The notes below the pieces were generated by a model. It did no database searches, was not told where the DNA came from, and saw only the letters and a list, made by a program, of their open reading frames with translations. From Pseudomonadota bacterium (GTDB taxonomy: Bacteria > Pseudomonadota > Alphaproteobacteria > Rhodobacterales > Rhodobacteraceae), in the NCBI GenBank assembly GCA_027592105.1, contig JAQCLA010000027.1, positions 1 through 17,487 on the forward strand: 17,487 nucleotides of DNA. The letters run 5' to 3'. The number at the start of each line of letters is the position of its first letter. Position 1 is the stretch's first letter. Shown one piece after another: positions 1 to 7,750 of this stretch. The position numbers were made by a program, and so were the translations under genes.

Positions 1-386
1 GCAAACACTCCAATACAAAACGCCCTCACAGCGCCTTGGGATACCGGCCTCCAGCACCGGAAACCATCGCGCCAATAGACCAGCGGCCGATTATGCACTA
101 ACAATCAAACCGGACCAATCAGAGCAGGCTAGGCACGACCATTTTGGTTTAAACCGGGTCAGTTCTCGGTGACAATCAACAAATTCGGGCCAAAGCGCGT
201 CGATAAGCCGATTTCGTTGCCTTTTGTGAACCGCATGGCTACCCTCAACATATATGTTATAATACTATAAAGATGGGGCTGTGGTAGATGCCTTAGCGAC
301 AAGAACCGCGGTCCGAGTAGCTATACTCAGGGATGGCGGTTCGCGGAACATCATCCGAGCTCCCGCTGCTGTGCCAGCCCTGCGTC
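1..386. other. Gene-poor leading segment, more AT-rich than the rest
   Basis: No supported gene is present. Short AT-rich palindromes occur at 146-155 (GGTTTAAACC), 249-256 (CATATATG) and 257-270 (TTATA-N4-TATAA), in contrast to the GC-rich genes beside it. A TATAAT string at 258-263 looks like a plus-strand -10 element, but no good -35 lies at normal spacing and no clear gene follows. Frame 2 is open from the left edge to a stop at 170-172. Its first residues (QTLQYKTPSQ) loosely resemble the C-terminal end of DDE transposases (the 'LGYKTPAE' type motif), but this is too short to call. The segment may be a scarred intergenic region or an old insertion boundary. Confidence 0.5.
303..342. repeat. 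Nested inverted repeat downstream of the hydrolase operon
   Basis: An outer 7-base dyad, GAACCGC (303-309) and GCGGTTC (336-342), encloses a perfect inner hairpin, GAGTA (315-319) and TACTC (324-328) with a 4-base loop. TCC (312-314) could also pair with GGA (331-333). It begins 45 bases past the stop of the last gene of the minus-strand operon (stop at 387-389). It could end or stabilise that transcript, but the minus-strand continuation has no real U-tract, so it is not a textbook intrinsic terminator. Confidence 0.4.
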
Positions 387-1802
387 TCAGGGACTGCTGA
401 CCAAGGGCGGGTTCAAATCTGCGGGCATCGGGCACACATAGGGGGTCAGAGCGAGACGGCTTGCATGTTCTGCCTTAGCCTCAGCCAACCGCGCCGGATC
501 AGCCATCAAGATCTGCGCGACACGACCCATGGCCTTGGCGGCATGGGTCATGCCCTTGTGCGCAGCGCCTGAGAGGCCTTGTGCTGTCATCTGCCAGCTA
601 TGTAAGGGTGTTCCAATGGCAGCAGTGGCCACCAAGACTTCGGTCGTGGGAACCTTCCATGTCACATCGCCTACATCGGTCGACCCGATCAGCACGGCAC
701 CGCCAGGACGCATCGGCACCACCCAATCGCAGAGGACGGCCTCGCTGGGCGGCTGGTTGATCACCGACCATTCCGCCGCGATGTCGGAGGGCGACAGGCC
801 GGCCTGAATGCGGGCGGCATAGGCGCGGTCCTGATCATCGAAAGGCACGCCGCCCAATTCATCGAGCGCCTCTTGCATAACCCGGTCCATGGTCAGGTTC
901 TCGAAATGGTTCGAGACGGCAGCAAACATCTTAGCGCTGACCTGCGTATCGGTCATCAAGGCCGCCCCTTCGGCCACCTTCTTCACCCGCTCGACCAAAG
1001 CCAACATCTCATGGAGATGCAGCGCCCGGATGGAATAGCGCACCGCGGCGCGCGATTGCACTACATTGGGCGCTTTGCCGCCGGCATCGAGGTAGGCGTA
1101 GTGGATGCGCGCATCTTGGACCATATGCTCACGCAGGTAATTCACCCCAACCGACATCAATTCGACTGCATCCAGCGCCGAACGCCCCAGATGTGGCTGC
1201 GCTGCGGCATGGGCGGCGCGTCCGGTGAAGTGAAAATCCATCCGCGTGTTGGCAAGCGACAGCGGGTCATCGACACGCGTCATGCCGCCCGGATGCCATG
1301 TCACAGCGGCATCGACATCGTCAAAAGCCCCGTCGCGCACCATGAAAGCCTTGGCCGCACCGCCCTCTTCGGCGGGGCAACCGTAGTAGCGCACGCGCCC
1401 CGCCGTGCCGGTTGCCGCCAACCAATCCTTGACCGCGCAGGCCGCCAGCATCGCGGCCGAACCCAGCAGGTTATGACCACAGCCATGGCCGGGGGCGCCC
1501 TCTTCCAGTTCTTGCTGATGGTCGATCCCTGCGACTTGGCTGAGCCCGGGCAGCGCGTCATATTCACCTAAGATCGCGATGACCGGCCCACCCGTGCCTG
1601 CCTCGCCGGTTACGGCGGTGGGGATGCCCGCCACCCCTTCGGTCACATCAAACCCCTTGCTGCGCAGCATCTCGGCATGGGCAGCGGCTGAACGGAATTC
1701 GCCATAGAGTGTCTCGGGCGTGGCCCAAACACGGTCGGACAGCCCGATCAAATCATCCTTGTGGCGGTCGACAAGTTCGGGGATGGCAGAGGTGTTTTGC
1801 AT
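387..1802 (-). CDS. M20 family amidohydrolase, AbgB-like (471 aa)
   Basis: This is a metal-dependent cytoplasmic amidohydrolase of peptidase family M20, subgroup M20D. Its closest recognisable relative is AbgB, a subunit of p-aminobenzoyl-glutamate hydrolase, and its length (471 aa) is close to AbgB's. Visible motifs are LGEYDALPG (residues 78-86), PGHGCGHNLLG (104-114, with C108 and H110 as likely metal ligands), CPAEEGG (142-148, with the catalytic Glu and a metal-ligand Glu) and WHPG (169-172). A dimerisation domain follows from about residue 185, and the chain returns to the catalytic domain near GTPLHSW. The gene is last in the operon, 18 bases after the desuccinylase-like gene, behind only a weak GAAAG ribosome site. 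No AbgA partner is nearby, so it probably works alone. The substrate is unknown; hydrolysis of an N-acyl or aryl-amide bond of an amino acid is inferred. Confidence 0.9.
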   Translation of the reverse strand: MQNTSAIPELVDRHKDDLIGLSDRVWATPETLYGEFRSAAAHAEMLRSKGFDVTEGVAGIPTAVTGEAGTGGPVIAILGEYDALPGLSQVAGIDHQQELEEGAPGHGCGHNLLGSAAMLAACAVKDWLAATGTAGRVRYYGCPAEEGGAAKAFMVRDGAFDDVDAAVTWHPGGMTRVDDPLSLANTRMDFHFTGRAAHAAAQPHLGRSALDAVELMSVGVNYLREHMVQDARIHYAYLDAGGKAPNVVQSRAAVRYSIRALHLHEMLALVERVKKVAEGAALMTDTQVSAKMFAAVSNHFENLTMDRVMQEALDELGGVPFDDQDRAYAARIQAGLSPSDIAAEWSVINQPPSEAVLCDWVVPMRPGGAVLIGSTDVGDVTWKVPTTEVLVATAAIGTPLHSWQMTAQGLSGAAHKGMTHAAKAMGRVAQILMADPARLAEAKAEHASRLALTPYVCPMPADLNPPLVSSP

Positions 1803-1820
1803 CGTCGGTCTTTCTGTAGT

Positions 1821-2813
1821 TCAACCCGCTACGGGTTCGGCTAGCCGCACAGCGGTCTTGCCGCGCCAAAGCCTGCGTGATGGCATGATGAGGACCGTCA
1901 CCGGATGGGGTGCGCGGACCTCGGTTGGGCCGTCATGGCCGATCAGCGTGTCTTGCGGCAGGCGCTCCAGCCCGCGCCAATCTTGCGCAAAGCGGAAATC
2001 ATCGGTTTCTATGGTTACCGCGCGCGAGACTTGGAGGAATTGCATCGTTGCAGGGGCGGGCCGTTGTGACAGCCAGTCTTGCCCGAAATCGGGCGCTGTC
2101 GCCCCGGTCGCGCGCAAGAACCGGATCGCGGTTTCCATCGCTGCACCTTCGGCGGCGGCTTCCCAATGCTGGCCACATTCCACCAGCATCGCATTGCGCG
2201 GCGAGGCGGGATCGCCAAAGCCGCCATAGTCGCGCATCCGCACCCCTTCGGCATGGCCATGGTCATTGATCACCAGATCGGGGTAGCCCACGCTGCGGGC
2301 CAATTCGCGCCCCTTGGGGCGCAGCCCCGCGATGGTCAAGGCTTGTGCCTTATTCTGCATCGAATGGATGTCGAGCAGCATGTCGACCGTGTCGAGCCAT
2401 GGCCGCACCTCGCGCGCGCGGCGCAATTCCTCGGTCAGCTTGCGGTCGGGATCGTCAAGCACGGCTGTCGACCAAAGCCGGTTCAAATCCTCGTCAATCC
2501 AGCGCGAGGCATCAGGTATCTCTGGATCAAAGGCCTCATGGGCTGCAACATTGATGAAGGCGAAAGACAGCTTGCCCCGCACAGGGCGCGTATGGCGCCG
2601 CATCAGCCAATCAAGGGTCAGCGCGCCGCAAGGCTCGTTGCCATGCACGATCGCGGTGATCGCAACATGGGGGCCGGCCACGCCGCTGTCGAAGGTCCAG
2701 ATATAGGGGATGCTGCCCGTACCCTTTGCATAGGCGGAAATGTCAGGCGGGGCCAGTTCCACGGGAAATGGATTGGGAAGGCCGGTGGCTGATCCTTTGG
2801 TGGGATTTGTCAT
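1821..2813 (-). CDS. Succinylglutamate desuccinylase/aspartoacylase family deacylase (330 aa)
   Basis: This is a zinc carboxypeptidase-like (M14-type) deacylase of the AstE/AspA family, which removes acyl groups such as acetyl or succinyl from amino-acid nitrogen. Residues 57-60 are HGNE, giving the zinc ligands H57 and E60. The sequence DEDLNR lies at 107-112 and DIH at 148-150, with H150 as the third zinc ligand. VECG at 211-214 supplies the likely catalytic glutamate, E212. A small beta-rich C-terminal domain of the kind usual in this family follows from about residue 255. Its ATG overlaps the stop of the upstream formylglutamate hydrolase-like gene (ATGA at 2813-2810), so the two are translationally coupled. 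No other arginine-succinyltransferase (ast) gene is present, so a role in arginine catabolism is unlikely. The true acyl group is not determined by the sequence. Confidence 0.88.
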   Translation of the reverse strand: MTNPTKGSATGLPNPFPVELAPPDISAYAKGTGSIPYIWTFDSGVAGPHVAITAIVHGNEPCGALTLDWLMRRHTRPVRGKLSFAFINVAAHEAFDPEIPDASRWIDEDLNRLWSTAVLDDPDRKLTEELRRAREVRPWLDTVDMLLDIHSMQNKAQALTIAGLRPKGRELARSVGYPDLVINDHGHAEGVRMRDYGGFGDPASPRNAMLVECGQHWEAAAEGAAMETAIRFLRATGATAPDFGQDWLSQRPAPATMQFLQVSRAVTIETDDFRFAQDWRGLERLPQDTLIGHDGPTEVRAPHPVTVLIMPSRRLWRGKTAVRLAEPVAG

Positions 2814-3688
2814 TCTGCCGCTGTCCTCTTGAGACGGGTTTCGACATGCTCGGCCAGATGCGCGGCAAGCGCCGTGAAGCAGGCCTTGAGTGTGGGGTAA
2901 CCTGCGTTCGGCTCCCGCGTGATTTCATTCATGTAAAGCTTGCGATTAACCTCGATCTGCATTGAGTGACGCCCCTGTGCCGGCGCGCCATTGGCGCTGA
3001 TCAACTCCATCCCCTTATAGGGATCATTGACCGCGACCGTGTAGCCGCGTGCGACAAGATAAAGGCGCACGGCCTCGGTCAGCCCTGCCTCACAGGCAGT
3101 GCCATCACGATCACCCAAGACGAAATCGGGCCGCTCTGTGCCACGATCTTGCGTCGACATGGCAGAGGCGAATTGCTGCATGGAATGGCAATTGATGTGC
3201 CACACCGCACCCCAGCGTGCATGCGCGTCGTCAAGCAAGCCGCGCAGCCGCGCCTGATAGGGCCGGTGGTAGCGCGCCACGCGGTCTGCGACCTCTTCGG
3301 CTGTCAAAGGGCGATCATACATCGCCCCCCCCGCCGGTGGCACCCGTGTCCAGCATAGCCCGATGCCCAAGCGGCTTTTCACCGATGGGTTCAGCGGTGC
3401 GGGATAGCTGCCCGTGATCGCGTCCGGGTCGATGTCATCGGGCGCGCGATTAGCATCGACGAATGAGCGCGGGAAATGCGCCTCGAGCAAGACCGCGCCA
3501 TGGGCCATGGCCCCCGCCCAAAGATCGGCGACGTGGGTATCTTCGGCTTGCCGCAACAGAGCCGGATCGGCGGCATGATTGAATTCCGGCGGGTAATGCG
3601 TGCCAGAATGCGGGCTATCGAAGATCAGCGGCAAGCGTTGCTGGCTTTCGCCGCTGACGCTGAAAACGCCCGGAACGGTTTCGGTCAT
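2810..3688 (-). CDS. N-formylglutamate amidohydrolase family protein (292 aa)
   Basis: Members of this family (HutG/FGase type) hydrolyse N-formyl-L-glutamate to formate and glutamate. Family hallmarks are clear: SPHSGTHYP at residues 25-33, FPRSFVDANRAPDDIDP at 72-88, HINCHSM at 164-170, LGDRDGTACE at 191-200, DPYKGMELI at 222-230 and HSMQIEVNRKLYMNE at 241-255. The length is normal and the protein should be cytoplasmic. Its ATG overlaps the TGA of the upstream transporter ATPase (ATGA at 3688-3685). No histidine-utilisation genes accompany it; instead it sits between an oligopeptide-type importer and two further deacylases. A role in deformylating or deacylating an imported N-blocked amino acid or short peptide is therefore more likely than a role in the Hut pathway. 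That role is inference. Confidence 0.9.
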   Translation of the reverse strand: MTETVPGVFSVSGESQQRLPLIFDSPHSGTHYPPEFNHAADPALLRQAEDTHVADLWAGAMAHGAVLLEAHFPRSFVDANRAPDDIDPDAITGSYPAPLNPSVKSRLGIGLCWTRVPPAGGAMYDRPLTAEEVADRVARYHRPYQARLRGLLDDAHARWGAVWHINCHSMQQFASAMSTQDRGTERPDFVLGDRDGTACEAGLTEAVRLYLVARGYTVAVNDPYKGMELISANGAPAQGRHSMQIEVNRKLYMNEITREPNAGYPTLKACFTALAAHLAEHVETRLKRTAAE

Positions 3689-4683
3689 GCGGTTCCCCCG
3701 TCATGCAGATGGCAGGCGGTGCTGTGACCGTCCACGGTGATGGTACGTGGCACCGCGGCTCGGCAACGGGGACCGGCCATGGGGCATCGCGGATTGAAAT
3801 GGCAGCCCGGCGGCGGGTTCAGTGGTGAGGGGATTTCGCCCTTGACGGTGCGAAAGGCTTGCCGCCCCGCGCCAAGGCGCGGCACCTGATCAAGCAAAGC
3901 CTGCGTATAGGGGTGGCGCGGCCCGCGAAACAGCGCATCCGTCGGCGCAATTTCGACGATCCGGCCCAGATACATCACCACCACCCGGTCGGCGATATGC
4001 TCGATCACGCCCAGATCATGGCTGATAAAGAGATAGGTCAGGTCCAGATCGCGGCGCAGATCTTGGAACAGATTGATCACCTGTGCTTGGATCGAGACAT
4101 CAAGCGCCGCGATGCTTTCGTCGCAAATCAGAAAATCGGGTTGCACGGCCAGCGCGCGGGCAATGCCGATGCGCTGGCGTTGGCCGCCAGAAAACTGGTG
4201 GGGGTAGCGCTGCGCATAGGATGGGTCGAGACCCACTTTGGCCATCATTCCCGCGACATAGGCGGGCATATCCGCGCGGCTGGTCAGCCCGTGGTAAATC
4301 GCCGCCTCTCCGATAATGCTTTGCACCTTCATCCGAGGATTGAGCGAGGACATCGGATCTTGAAAGATCATCTGGATGCGCAGGCGCTTCTCGCGGGCTT
4401 GGGGGTTGCGGGCATCGGTAACATCAACACCTTCAAAGCGGATCGTGCCCTCAGAGACAGGCAATAACCCCGCCACCATCCGCCCCAGCGTGGACTTGCC
4501 ACAGCCGCTTTCCCCCACAAGACCCACCACCTCGCCGCGGCCCACGGCAAAGCTGGCGGTGTCGACTGCGTTGACACAGGTCTCGCGCAGGTCGGCACCC
4601 AGCCGGAAGGCAAGCTTTTCGACAGCATCGAATGTCTTCTCAAAGCGGCGCGAGACGCCCTCAAGCTCCAGCATCGGTGTCAT
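3685..4683 (-). CDS. Oligopeptide/dipeptide ABC transporter ATP-binding protein, DppF/OppF-like (332 aa)
   Basis: This is the second nucleotide-binding subunit of a peptide-type importer, working at the inner face of the cytoplasmic membrane. It shows Walker A GESGCGKST (57-65), a Q-loop in MIFQDPMSSLNP, the signature FSGGQRQR, Walker B LICDES and the switch histidine in FISHDLGV. It ends with the C-terminal oligopeptide-transporter domain carrying its Cys pair (CHFNPRCP). Walker B ends in DES where DEP or DEA is usual; the catalytic Glu is kept. The start at 4683 is chosen because its ATG overlaps the stop of the DppD-like gene (ATGA). A reading that begins at 4812 adds 43 low-complexity residues lying inside that gene and is not credible. 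The substrate cannot be read from an ATPase. Confidence 0.93.
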   Translation of the reverse strand: MTPMLELEGVSRRFEKTFDAVEKLAFRLGADLRETCVNAVDTASFAVGRGEVVGLVGESGCGKSTLGRMVAGLLPVSEGTIRFEGVDVTDARNPQAREKRLRIQMIFQDPMSSLNPRMKVQSIIGEAAIYHGLTSRADMPAYVAGMMAKVGLDPSYAQRYPHQFSGGQRQRIGIARALAVQPDFLICDESIAALDVSIQAQVINLFQDLRRDLDLTYLFISHDLGVIEHIADRVVVMYLGRIVEIAPTDALFRGPRHPYTQALLDQVPRLGAGRQAFRTVKGEIPSPLNPPPGCHFNPRCPMAGPRCRAAVPRTITVDGHSTACHLHDGGTA

Positions 4684-5660
4684 GTCGCCACCTTCTGTGC
4701 CGCGTTGGGGTGATGGCAGCGATAGCCCTGCCCCGCCCCCGTTTCGGTGACCATCGGGGCGGTGCTGCGACACATCTCGCTGGCGAGATCGCACCGCGGG
4801 GCAAAGGCACAACCCGCAGGCAGGCGCGACATGCTTGGGGCCATGCCGGGGATTTGGGTCAGGCGTTCACCGCGCCGCCCATGACCGGGGATCGAGCCCA
4901 AGAGCCCGGCGGTATAGGGGTGCTGCGGGGCAGCGAGCACCTGTTCGGTCGGCCCGCTTTCAACGATCCTGCCCGCATACATGACCGAGATCCTATCGGC
5001 CAACCCGGCCACCACAGCGAGATCATGGGTGATCCAGATCAGCGCCGTGCCGGTTTCGCGGGCTAGTTCCTGCACCTCGGCCAAAATCTGGCTTTGGATC
5101 GTCACATCAAGGGCTGTCGTCGGTTCGTCGGCCACGATCAACTCGGGCCCATTCAACAGCGCGATGGCGATGGCCACGCGCTGGCGCATGCCGCCTGAGA
5201 ACTGGTGCGGATAGGCTGCAAGCCGCTCGGCCGGTGACGGGATGCCCACCTTGGCTAAGGTCGTGATGGCCCGGTCGCGTGCAGCAGCATGGCTGATACG
5301 CTCATGGGCGCGCACAGCTTCGACCATCTGGGTCTCGATCCGCAGCACGGGGTTCAGCGTCATCATCGGATCTTGAAAGATCATGGCGATGCGATTGCCC
5401 CGCAGGCTGCGCATCTCGCGGTTCGACAACTGCGCAAGATCTTGGCCATGAAACAAGATCTCGCCCCCCACCACACGCCCCGGCGGGTCGACCAAGCGCA
5501 GAATGGAAAAGCCAGTGACAGATTTGCCCGAGCCGCTTTCGCCCACAAGGCCAAGAACCTCGCCCGCGTCAAGCGAGAAACTGACGCCATCCACCGCCTT
5601 GACCACGCCGTCATCGGTGAAAAAATGCGTTTGCAGATCGCGGATATCCAGAACGCTCAT
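4680..5660 (-). CDS. Oligopeptide/dipeptide ABC transporter ATP-binding protein, DppD/OppD-like (326 aa)
   Basis: This is the first ATPase subunit of the peptide-type importer. It has Walker A GESGSGKS (40-47), MIFQDPMMTLNP around the Q-loop, the signature FSGGMRQRVAI, Walker B LIVADEPTTALD, the switch region WITHDLAV and the C-terminal oligopeptide domain with CAFAPRCDLA. The start at 5660 (MSVLDIRDLQ) is the family-typical N-terminus and overlaps the stop of the DppC-like gene as ATGA. The frame stays open upstream to 6191, but that stretch is only a shadow of the permease gene. It pairs with the DppF-like ATPase directly downstream; the two are expected to form the ATPase heterodimer. Confidence 0.94.
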   Translation of the reverse strand: MSVLDIRDLQTHFFTDDGVVKAVDGVSFSLDAGEVLGLVGESGSGKSVTGFSILRLVDPPGRVVGGEILFHGQDLAQLSNREMRSLRGNRIAMIFQDPMMTLNPVLRIETQMVEAVRAHERISHAAARDRAITTLAKVGIPSPAERLAAYPHQFSGGMRQRVAIAIALLNGPELIVADEPTTALDVTIQSQILAEVQELARETGTALIWITHDLAVVAGLADRISVMYAGRIVESGPTEQVLAAPQHPYTAGLLGSIPGHGRRGERLTQIPGMAPSMSRLPAGCAFAPRCDLASEMCRSTAPMVTETGAGQGYRCHHPNAAQKVAT

Positions 5661-6703
5661 CGGGTCAACCTTGGGTTCAATGTGTCGCGCAGGCGGTCGC
5701 CCACCATGTTGATCGCCGCAACAATCGCCAACAGCGCGACGCCGGGATACATGCTCATCCAGTATTGGCCCGACAGCATGTAGCCATAGCCATTGGCAAT
5801 CAGTAGCCCCAGCGAGGGTTGGGTGATCGGTACGCCCACGCCAAGAAAAGACAGCGAGCTTTCCAGCACGATGGTATTGGCCACTTGCACCGTCGAGATC
5901 ACGATCAAGGGCGGGATGCAGTTGGGCAGTAAATGGCCAAACACGATCCGCCACGCAGGCAGGCCCAAACCGCGGGCGGCATCGATATATTCCTTGCGCG
6001 TCTCCGATAGCGCCGTGCCGCGCACGGTGCGGGCGTAATAGGCCCATTGAACGATGATCAGTGCGATCACGATTTTGTCGAGGCCGCGCCCAAAGGCCGC
6101 CATCAGCATCAAGGCGACCAAGATCGAAGGAAATGAGAGCTGGAAATCGACGATACGCATCAAGATCGCCTCGATCCGCCCCCCGGCCCATGCAGCATAA
6201 ATACCCACAACAACCCCGATCAGCATCGCAATCAGCGTTGCTGCTATCGAGACCGAGAGCGAGACCCTGAGACCATAGAGTATCCCCGACAAGATATCGC
6301 GCCCCTGCTCGTCGGTGCCGAGGTGAAAGGTCAATGTGCGGTCGAAATTCGTTGATCCGGGCGGCTGGCGGCCATCCATGATATCAAGCTGGCGCAGGTC
6401 ATAGGGGTTCTGCGGCGAAAGCTCGGTGGCAAAGATTGCCAAGACGATCAATAAAAGCAGGCAGGCCGTAGCCACATAGGCCGAGGGGCCGGAAAAGAAC
6501 TTGGCATATTTTCCGCGCAGCAGCACCGCCGCCAAGGCAACCAGCCCCACCAACAAGATGATGCGCGACCACAGCGGTGGCAGGCCCACACCACCCAAAA
6601 GCATGACCAGCGCGGCCACCACGGCAAGCCCCGCCACCCGGCTGGCGATCCGCCATAACTTGGCTGGGTCGGTGGTGGGCGCGATGTGGATATCGGCGCT
6701 CAT
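5657..6703 (-). CDS. Peptide ABC transporter permease, DppC/OppC-like, with long N-terminus (348 aa)
   Basis: This is an inner-membrane permease subunit. The core is typical of DppC: HLGTDEQGRDILSG (127-140), then five hydrophobic segments with the ATPase-coupling EAA loop EYIDAARGLGLPAWRIVFGH at 238-257, and a C-terminus ending NPRLTR. The protein is about 50 residues longer than usual for the family. Hydrophobic stretches at about 22-40 and 46-63 precede the standard first membrane helix (about 76-94), so two extra N-terminal membrane segments are likely. The start at 6703 overlaps the stop of the DppB-like gene as ATGA, which supports the long form. Later methionines exist only well inside the extension. 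Confidence 0.92.
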   Translation of the reverse strand: MSADIHIAPTTDPAKLWRIASRVAGLAVVAALVMLLGGVGLPPLWSRIILLVGLVALAAVLLRGKYAKFFSGPSAYVATACLLLLIVLAIFATELSPQNPYDLRQLDIMDGRQPPGSTNFDRTLTFHLGTDEQGRDILSGILYGLRVSLSVSIAATLIAMLIGVVVGIYAAWAGGRIEAILMRIVDFQLSFPSILVALMLMAAFGRGLDKIVIALIIVQWAYYARTVRGTALSETRKEYIDAARGLGLPAWRIVFGHLLPNCIPPLIVISTVQVANTIVLESSLSFLGVGVPITQPSLGLLIANGYGYMLSGQYWMSMYPGVALLAIVAAINMVGDRLRDTLNPRLTR

Positions 6704-7677
6704 GCTGCTTCCCCCTTCACCCGGACACGCGGATCGAGAAGCGTGTAGATCACATCGACAGCGAAATTGATGATGATGAAGATCAGCACCGTGAGCATCA
6801 GATAGGCCACGATCACGGGGCGATCGAGCGTCGTGATACTATCAATCAACAGCTTGCCCATGCCGGGCCACGCAAAGACCGTCTCGGTTACCACGGCAAA
6901 AGCGATCATCGAGCCCAGCTCGAGGCCCAGCACGGTGATGATCGGGATCATGATGTTTTTCAGCACATGCACGAACAGAATGCGGGTTTCCGAGATCCCC
7001 TTGGCGCGGGCGAATTTGACGTAATCTTGCATCAAGGCCTCTTGCGTGCCTGCGCGCGCCAGCCGCGTGACAAGCGATGCCTTGTAAAGCGCCAAGGTCA
7101 GCGCAGGCAGGATCATGTATTGCAATCCATTGCTGGAAAAAATCGACAGGCGTAGGCCCAAAACCTCGACCGTTTCGCCACGCCCGGTCGATGGCAGCCA
7201 GCGCAACTCGACCGCGAAGATCAAGATCAAGAGCATGCCGACCCAGAAATTCGGCAGCGAAAAGCCAAAGATCGAGCCGGTCATGATAGCGCGGCCCTGC
7301 CAGCGATCGGCCTTGTAGCCGGCATAAACGCCCAAAGGCACCCCGATGGCGATCGAGAAGATCAAGCCAAGAAGCGCCAGTTCCAGCGTTGCGGGCATGT
7401 AGGACAAAATCAGCTGCACCGCCGGTTCGCCATGTACAAAGCTGCGCCCCAGATCGCCCTGCAGCGCGTTGCCCACGAATTTCAGAAATTGGATGTAAAC
7501 CGGCTGATCAAAGCCGAAGCGCGCCATTGTCTCCTCGATTTCGGCAGGCGTGGCATCGGGCGAGATCAGGATATCGACCGGGTTGCCGATCATGTAAACG
7601 CCGAAGAACACGACCACCATCATTGCGATCAGCACAAAGACCGATTGCGCGAGGCGCCGTAGCAAGAAGACGAGCAT
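6700..7677 (-). CDS. Peptide ABC transporter permease, DppB/OppB-like (325 aa)
   Basis: This is an inner-membrane permease subunit with the standard architecture. A basic N-terminus (MLVFLLRRLAQS) leads into the first helix, followed by the DppB periplasmic region containing FGFDQPVYIQFLKFVGNALQ and GDLGRSF. Further membrane segments follow, with the coupling loop near QDYVKFARAKGISETRILFVH. The C-terminus LLDPRVRV is typical. The length is normal for the family. An AGGA ribosome site lies 10 bases before the ATG. It is the first permease gene after the binding protein, from which it is separated by 73 bases containing a strong hairpin. It should form the translocation pore as a heterodimer with the DppC-like protein. 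Confidence 0.94.
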   Translation of the reverse strand: MLVFLLRRLAQSVFVLIAMMVVVFFGVYMIGNPVDILISPDATPAEIEETMARFGFDQPVYIQFLKFVGNALQGDLGRSFVHGEPAVQLILSYMPATLELALLGLIFSIAIGVPLGVYAGYKADRWQGRAIMTGSIFGFSLPNFWVGMLLILIFAVELRWLPSTGRGETVEVLGLRLSIFSSNGLQYMILPALTLALYKASLVTRLARAGTQEALMQDYVKFARAKGISETRILFVHVLKNIMIPIITVLGLELGSMIAFAVVTETVFAWPGMGKLLIDSITTLDRPVIVAYLMLTVLIFIIINFAVDVIYTLLDPRVRVKGEAA

Positions 7678-7710
7678 CGTGGATGCGTCCTAGTGTCAGG
7701 AGTGCGGGGA

Positions 7711-7736
7711 TGGCCGCGCGATTGTCCGCGCGGCCA
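7711..7736 (-). terminator. GC-rich hairpin between binding-protein and permease genes (attenuator-like)
   Basis: A perfect 10-base stem, TGGCCGCGCG (7711-7720) and CGCGCGGCCA (7727-7736), has a 6-base loop. It lies 14 to 40 bases after the binding-protein stop on the minus strand. No U-tract follows it in that direction; the T-run precedes it. It is therefore more likely an mRNA-stabilising or partial-termination hairpin than a full intrinsic terminator. Such hairpins commonly keep the binding protein in excess over its permease. Confidence 0.65.
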
Positions 7737-7750
7737 AAAACATCATGTGA

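Noticed and set aside
333..572. 79-residue plus-strand open frame at the end of the M20 gene
   Set aside because: Most of it is antisense to the conserved C-terminal part of the amidohydrolase, with no ribosome site or recognisable domain.
5661..6191. Upstream extension of the DppD-like ATPase frame
   Set aside because: It lies inside the DppC-like gene and has no family similarity; the ATGA-coupled start at 5660 gives the normal N-terminus.
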